From NCBI GenBank assembly GCA_001770575.1, contig MERK01000115.1, positions 1 to 35,546 of the forward strand: a stretch of 35,546 nucleotides of DNA. Direction: 5' to 3'. The notes below the pieces were generated by a model. That model had not been told where the DNA came from. It ran no database searches and saw nothing but the letters and a program-made list of their open reading frames with translations. This stretch comes from Betaproteobacteria bacterium RIFCSPLOWO2_12_FULL_64_23 (GTDB taxonomy: Bacteria; Pseudomonadota; Gammaproteobacteria; Burkholderiales; SG8-39). The position numbers and the translations under genes are program-made. This document shows positions 31,993-35,546 of the stretch, in pieces (positions within the stretch are counted from its first letter, which is position 1; every line of letters starts with the position of its first letter).

Positions 31993-33255
31993 ATGTTCCA
32001 GTTTGAAAAAATCGAAGAATCACTGCCTTTGCACGCCAAGCGTGATCCTGGAGCCGATACCGCAATCGGTCCGATCAGGGTCATCGACTTTACGCATTTT
32101 ATTGCCGGTCCGTTCGCGACGATGCTGCTGGCCGATTTCGGCGCCGACGTGATAAAGATCGAGTCGCCGGGCAAAGGTGAAGATTTCCGCTATTTCCCGC
32201 CACTGGACCCGAAGCTGGCCGCCCAAGGTGCGCCGTTTCTGTGGACCAATCGTACTAAACGCAGTGTCGGCATCGATCTGAAAAGTCCGCAAGGCCTCGA
32301 AATCGTGCGCGAACTGATTGCGACGGCCGATGTTCTGGTGGAAAACTTTTCCACCGGAGTGATGCAGCGCTTCGGTCTGGACTACGAACAGTGCAAGGCA
32401 ATCAATCCGAACATCATATATTGTTCCGTTTCCGCCTATGGCAGGGAGGGCGCGTTTTCCGACCGCCTTGGATTCGACCCTGTGGTGCAGGCCGAAAGCG
32501 GATTCATGTCGATGAACGGTTTTCCCGACCGGGACGGCGTGCGCACCGCCTCCGTCGTAATGGATATCGGCACTGCAATGATGGCGTCCAATGCAATTCT
32601 TGCGGCTTTGCTCTCGCGCGAGCGAAGCGGGAAAGGGCAATGCGTTGAAGTGGCGCTTTTCGATACTGCCGTTCTGATGACCGGCTTCGCGGCCATGCAA
32701 CATCTTTGCACCGGCTTTGATCCGCAGCGGACGGGAAACTACAGCCCGGACACGTCTCCCTCCGGCTTGTTCAAGGCCAAAGACAGGCCGATCTACGTCA
32801 ACTGCGCGAACACCAAGATATTCCAGAGGCTATTCGCCAATGTATTGGGCATGCCGGAAGTAGCGAACGATCCGGCGCTGACCGATGCCACAGGCCGCAT
32901 CAAGAACCGTAAAAGACTGTTCGCTGTTCTGAATGAAAAATTGGCCGAGCAATCGGCGAATTACTGGCAGGAGAAGTTCCGCGCCGCCGGAATTACCAGC
33001 GGTGAAGTGAGAACCCTCGGCGAAGCGTTGGCCTCCGACGAAGCGCGCGCACGCGGCGTAGCCACGCGAATAGCGCATCCCGCAGCGGGCTGGATACCCA
33101 ACATAAAGCTTCCAATTCAGTTTTCGAGAACGCCGGCTGTCGACCCGGTCCCCGCACCGGCAGTCGGTCAGCATACAGCCGAGGTATTGAAGGGCCTGCT
33201 GGGATATGGAGAAGACCGAATCGCCGCCCTGACACGCAGCGGGGTCATAGGCTGA
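31993..33255 (+). CDS. Class III (CaiB/BaiF-type) CoA-transferase
   Basis: The 420-residue protein has the family start IRVIDFTHFIAGPFATMLLA then DFGADVIKIESPGKGE, WTNRTKRSVGIDLKSPQG, and the catalytic Asp in LGFDPVVQAESGFMS. Family III transferases move CoA between an acyl-CoA and a free acid. It may activate an acid that enters or leaves this pathway using succinyl-CoA or another acyl-CoA. ATG 31993 follows AAGGAGCATTGA. The 196 bp before it show no gene. Confidence 0.92.
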   Translation: MFQFEKIEESLPLHAKRDPGADTAIGPIRVIDFTHFIAGPFATMLLADFGADVIKIESPGKGEDFRYFPPLDPKLAAQGAPFLWTNRTKRSVGIDLKSPQGLEIVRELIATADVLVENFSTGVMQRFGLDYEQCKAINPNIIYCSVSAYGREGAFSDRLGFDPVVQAESGFMSMNGFPDRDGVRTASVVMDIGTAMMASNAILAALLSRERSGKGQCVEVALFDTAVLMTGFAAMQHLCTGFDPQRTGNYSPDTSPSGLFKAKDRPIYVNCANTKIFQRLFANVLGMPEVANDPALTDATGRIKNRKRLFAVLNEKLAEQSANYWQEKFRAAGITSGEVRTLGEALASDEARARGVATRIAHPAAGWIPNIKLPIQFSRTPAVDPVPAPAVGQHTAEVLKGLLGYGEDRIAALTRSGVIG

Positions 33256-33310
33256 CGCCGGCTGAATTCGCTCGCCGGCGTGGCCTGATAACCGGTCGGA
33301 GGAGACCTTT

Positions 33311-34177
33311 TTGGCAGTAGATCTCGAAAGACTGTCCGCAATACGCTTCGAAGGTGTCGAGCAGTCCTATGGCCGCAGGGACACCATGCTGTACGCGCTC
33401 GGCGTAGGCCTGGGTGCCGATCCCTGCGACGAGCGCCAGTTGCGCTTCGTCTACGAAAAGAACCTGCACGCGCTGCCGACGATGGCGATTACTCTTGCGT
33501 TCCCGGACCTGCTGGCGGCGTACGCGGATGTCGGGCTCGAGACTGCGCGCATCCTGCACGGTCACCAGGCTTTTGAGCTGCACCGGCCCTTGCCCGTCGA
33601 AGGAACGGTGTGCGGTACGACCGCGGTGACCGGGGTGCTGGACAAGGGGCCGGACAAGGGACTGATCGTGACCTACGAAACGGTGATCTCTGACCGGGCG
33701 AGCGGCGGGCGACTCTGCACCATGAATTCGAGCAGCTTCTGCCGCGCGGATGGGGGCGTCGGCGGTCCGAACATCGCGTTGCCGGTGCCGCCGCCAGTGC
33801 CGTCGCGCGCCGCCGACGGCGCCTGCGATTTGCCGACGCTGGCGCAGGCGGCTTTGATCTATCGCCTATCCGGCGATTACAACGCGCTGCATGCGGAGCC
33901 TGCGCTTGCCCGGCAGGCGGGGTTCGAGCGGCCTATCCTGCACGGCCGTTGCACCTTCGGCGTGGTCGGTCATGCGCTGCTGCGCAGCTGCTGCGACTAC
34001 GATTCCACGCGGCTGGAGGCGATGTATGCGCGCTTCTCGGCACCGGTCTATCCGGGTGAGACCATCCGCACCGAGTACTGGCGCGAACCGGCCGGAATTG
34101 CGTTCCGGGCGCGCGTGCTCGAGCGCAATGCGATTGTGCTTGATCACGGCTGGGCGCGGGTCCGTCCGCTCACCTAG
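33311..34177 (+). CDS. MaoC-family (R)-specific enoyl-CoA hydratase, double hot-dog type
   Basis: The 288-residue protein resembles the hydratase-2 part of peroxisomal multifunctional enzyme type 2. An N-terminal hot-dog half (about 10-150) is followed by a catalytic half with the hydratase-2 motif YRLSGDYNALHAEPALARQA (catalytic Asp and His). GFERPILHGRCTFG completes the site. It would hydrate enoyl-CoA to (R)-3-hydroxyacyl-CoA. The start is TTG 33311, six bases after GGAGGAG; no ATG lies close by. It ends 62 bp from the convergent gene. Confidence 0.88.
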   Translation: MAVDLERLSAIRFEGVEQSYGRRDTMLYALGVGLGADPCDERQLRFVYEKNLHALPTMAITLAFPDLLAAYADVGLETARILHGHQAFELHRPLPVEGTVCGTTAVTGVLDKGPDKGLIVTYETVISDRASGGRLCTMNSSSFCRADGGVGGPNIALPVPPPVPSRAADGACDLPTLAQAALIYRLSGDYNALHAEPALARQAGFERPILHGRCTFGVVGHALLRSCCDYDSTRLEAMYARFSAPVYPGETIRTEYWREPAGIAFRARVLERNAIVLDHGWARVRPLT

Positions 34178-34239
34178 AACCGCGTGCCGCCGCCGCAGTT
34201 AATGGTAGACGCGCGTCGGCATCTCTGCGCTATGATTTG

Positions 34240-35352
34240 TCAGTCGGTTCCAATCTGCCGCTGCAGCCGTTCGACGGCATCGGCAAATTCGGTCAGCATG
34301 TCGTAGACCACCGATTTGGTCGACGTTTCTTCTTTCATGTCGCCGACAAGCTGGCCGACGTAGTAGCCCATGTATTCCTTTTTGTGCGCGCGCTCGATGC
34401 GCGCGCGAGCTTCTTCCACCAGCATGATCTGCTGCGGCATCGGCAATGGTACCGGCGCGCCCGGGGCGTCCCAGGCGTCGGTGAATTTGCTGCGCAGCAT
34501 GCGGCATTGTTTTCCCGTGAACACCCGGCGTTGGATCGCGTCTTCGGATTTTGCCGCGAAGAAGCGCTCGCGCATTTCCGGGCTGAGCTCGCTCTCCCTG
34601 GTGCCCAGCCAGATCGAGCCGCACCACACGCCCTCGGCCCCCAATGCCAGGGCCGCTGCCATCTGCCGGCCGCGGCCGACGCCGCCTGCCGCGAGAACGG
34701 GTACGGGCGCTGCCGCATCGACAATTTGCGGCCAGAGCACCATGGAGGTGATATTCCCCGTGTGAGCGCCAGCCTCCATTCCCTGCGCTACCAGAATGTC
34801 GATACCTGCGTTAACCTGGCTCACTGCGTGCTCGACCCTGCCAACCAGGGCACCGACCTTTAGCCCTTTCTCGTGGAGAAGATCGATCATCTCCTTCGGC
34901 GCCACCCCGAGTGCGCTCACGACCAGGCGAACTTGCGGATGCTTCAGCGCCACCTCGATCAATTCCATGCCGCCCCGGGCAGTCAGCGTGTAGCCGGGCG
35001 ACGAGTCCAGGAACCTTTGATGCTCGTCGGGCGGAAGCGGCGGAATACCAGCCTCTCTCAGGATCTTCTCGACGAATTCGACATGCTCCCTGGGCAAGGC
35101 CTTGTCGCGCTCGACCATCGGTCTGACTTTTTCCAACTTCTGCGGCAAGGCGAGATCGAGTGCGTACGGTCGCCCGTCCGTATGGCCGTCGATCCAGCGC
35201 AGTTCCGCTTCCAGTTCCTGCGGAGAAAGCCGGGTTGTCCCCAGCACCCCCATCCCGCCGGCCCTGGTCACTTCGACCACCACGTCACGGCAATGCGAAA
35301 ACGCGAATATGGGCGTATCAAGACCAAACATCTCGGTCATTTTTGTGCGCAT
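34240..35352 (-). CDS. Nitronate monooxygenase / 2-nitropropane dioxygenase-like FMN protein
   Basis: The 370-residue TIM-barrel flavoprotein has the N-terminal LDTPIFAFSH and AGGMGVLGTTRLS, VVSALGVAPKE, the region QGMEAGAHTGN with the catalytic-type His, and the FMN phosphate site VPVLAAGGVGRGRQMAAALA, followed by GVWCGS. These are standard for the NMO family, whose real substrates are often unknown (nitronates, or an enoyl reductase-like role). ATG 35352 follows AAGGAGAACAC; ATG 35340 is an alternative. It lies 28 bp after etfA on the same strand, so the two are probably in one transcript. Confidence 0.88.
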   Translation of the reverse strand: MRTKMTEMFGLDTPIFAFSHCRDVVVEVTRAGGMGVLGTTRLSPQELEAELRWIDGHTDGRPYALDLALPQKLEKVRPMVERDKALPREHVEFVEKILREAGIPPLPPDEHQRFLDSSPGYTLTARGGMELIEVALKHPQVRLVVSALGVAPKEMIDLLHEKGLKVGALVGRVEHAVSQVNAGIDILVAQGMEAGAHTGNITSMVLWPQIVDAAAPVPVLAAGGVGRGRQMAAALALGAEGVWCGSIWLGTRESELSPEMRERFFAAKSEDAIQRRVFTGKQCRMLRSKFTDAWDAPGAPVPLPMPQQIMLVEEARARIERAHKKEYMGYYVGQLVGDMKEETSTKSVVYDMLTEFADAVERLQRQIGTD

Positions 35353-35380
35353 GTGTTCTCCTTCGAATTGAAGCGGGGCT

Positions 35381-35546
35381 CTATCCCAGCTCTTTCACCA
35401 GTTCCGGAACCACCTTGAACAAGTCGCCGACGATGCCGTAATCCGCGACCTGAAAAATCGGCGCTTCCTCGTCTTTGTTGATGGCGACGATGACGCGGCT
35501 GTCCTTCATGCCCGCCATGTGCTGGATCGCGCCGGAGATGCCGATC
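35381..35546 (-). CDS. etfA: Electron transfer flavoprotein alpha subunit, C-terminal end (partial)
   Basis: The minus-strand frame is open from the window edge to a TAG whose complement is at 35381-35383. It gives [20 protein letters not shown], then [20 protein letters not shown], the highly conserved FAD-binding end of EtfA/FixB. EtfAB takes electrons from acyl-CoA dehydrogenases to the quinone pool. The rest of the gene lies beyond the window. Confidence 0.95.
   Translation of the reverse strand, partial: IGISGAIQHMAGMKDSRVIVAINKDEEAPIFQVADYGIVGDLFKVVPELVKELG

Noticed and set aside
30303-32174. A 623-codon open frame on the minus strand.
   Set aside because: It lies antisense to three well-supported plus-strand genes, has no family motifs, and arises from GC-rich codon bias.
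1-35546. A CRISPR array, tRNA or rRNA gene, or intact transposase.
   Set aside because: No regularly spaced direct repeats, cloverleaf-like genes, rRNA segments or transposase motifs were recognised by reading; a dedicated search was not possible.

Overview
The window reads as chromosomal DNA of a GC-rich, metabolically versatile Gram-negative bacterium, most likely a betaproteobacterium of the Burkholderiales or Rhodocyclales. This is inferred from codon and GC character, a Bug-type tripartite tricarboxylate transport receptor, FadR/FCD-type GntR regulators, and the mix of CoA-dependent and oxygenase-dependent aromatic catabolism. No tRNA, rRNA, CRISPR array or intact transposase was recognised.

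Layout. (1) Positions 1-6950 are mixed metabolic genes: the end of a DsbA-like 2-hydroxychromene-2-carboxylate isomerase, a spermidine-synthase-like protein, a 2,4-dienoyl-CoA reductase-like SDR, a 4-oxalocrotonate tautomerase homologue, a trypsin/PDZ protein whose catalytic triad is gone, an APH-kinase plus acyl-CoA dehydrogenase pair (the ACAD10/11 or LvaA/LvaC pairing), and a glutathione S-transferase. (2) Positions 7464-14452 are an aerobic aromatic-acid operon: Rieske oxygenase alpha and beta, dihydrodiol dehydrogenase, extradiol dioxygenase, ACMSD-like amidohydrolase, meta-cleavage hydrolase, flavin/2Fe-2S reductase (frameshifted) and Rieske ferredoxin. The logic resembles the p-cumate pathway. 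(3) Positions 14443-20467, minus strand: a FadR-type regulator, pyruvate carboxylase, a crotonase and a 3-hydroxyisobutyrate-dehydrogenase-like protein, apparently one operon. (4) Positions 20768-25064, divergent from it: four genes of an ATP-dependent class I benzoyl-CoA reductase with two short ATPase subunits (Azoarcus-like layout). (5) Positions 25253-27793: a two-subunit CoA-transferase-fold enzyme resembling IpdAB ring hydrolases, plus a second GntR regulator. (6) Positions 28022-34177: a solute receptor, two crotonases, a nitroreductase, a CaiB-type CoA-transferase and a MaoC-type hydratase. (7) The right edge has, on the minus strand, a nitronate-monooxygenase-like protein and the end of etfA.

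How it fits together. The same short palindrome, TGGTnnnACCA, occurs at the promoter of the dioxygenase operon, between the regulator/pyruvate carboxylase operon and the benzoyl-CoA reductase operon, and at the promoter of the CoA-transferase-fold operon. This suggests one FadR-like regulon joining an oxygen-dependent and an oxygen-independent way of attacking an aromatic acid. A substituted benzoate is a plausible common substrate, with 4-isopropylbenzoate (p-cumate) one candidate. The substrate is inference; the gene families and the repeated operators are visible in the sequence.
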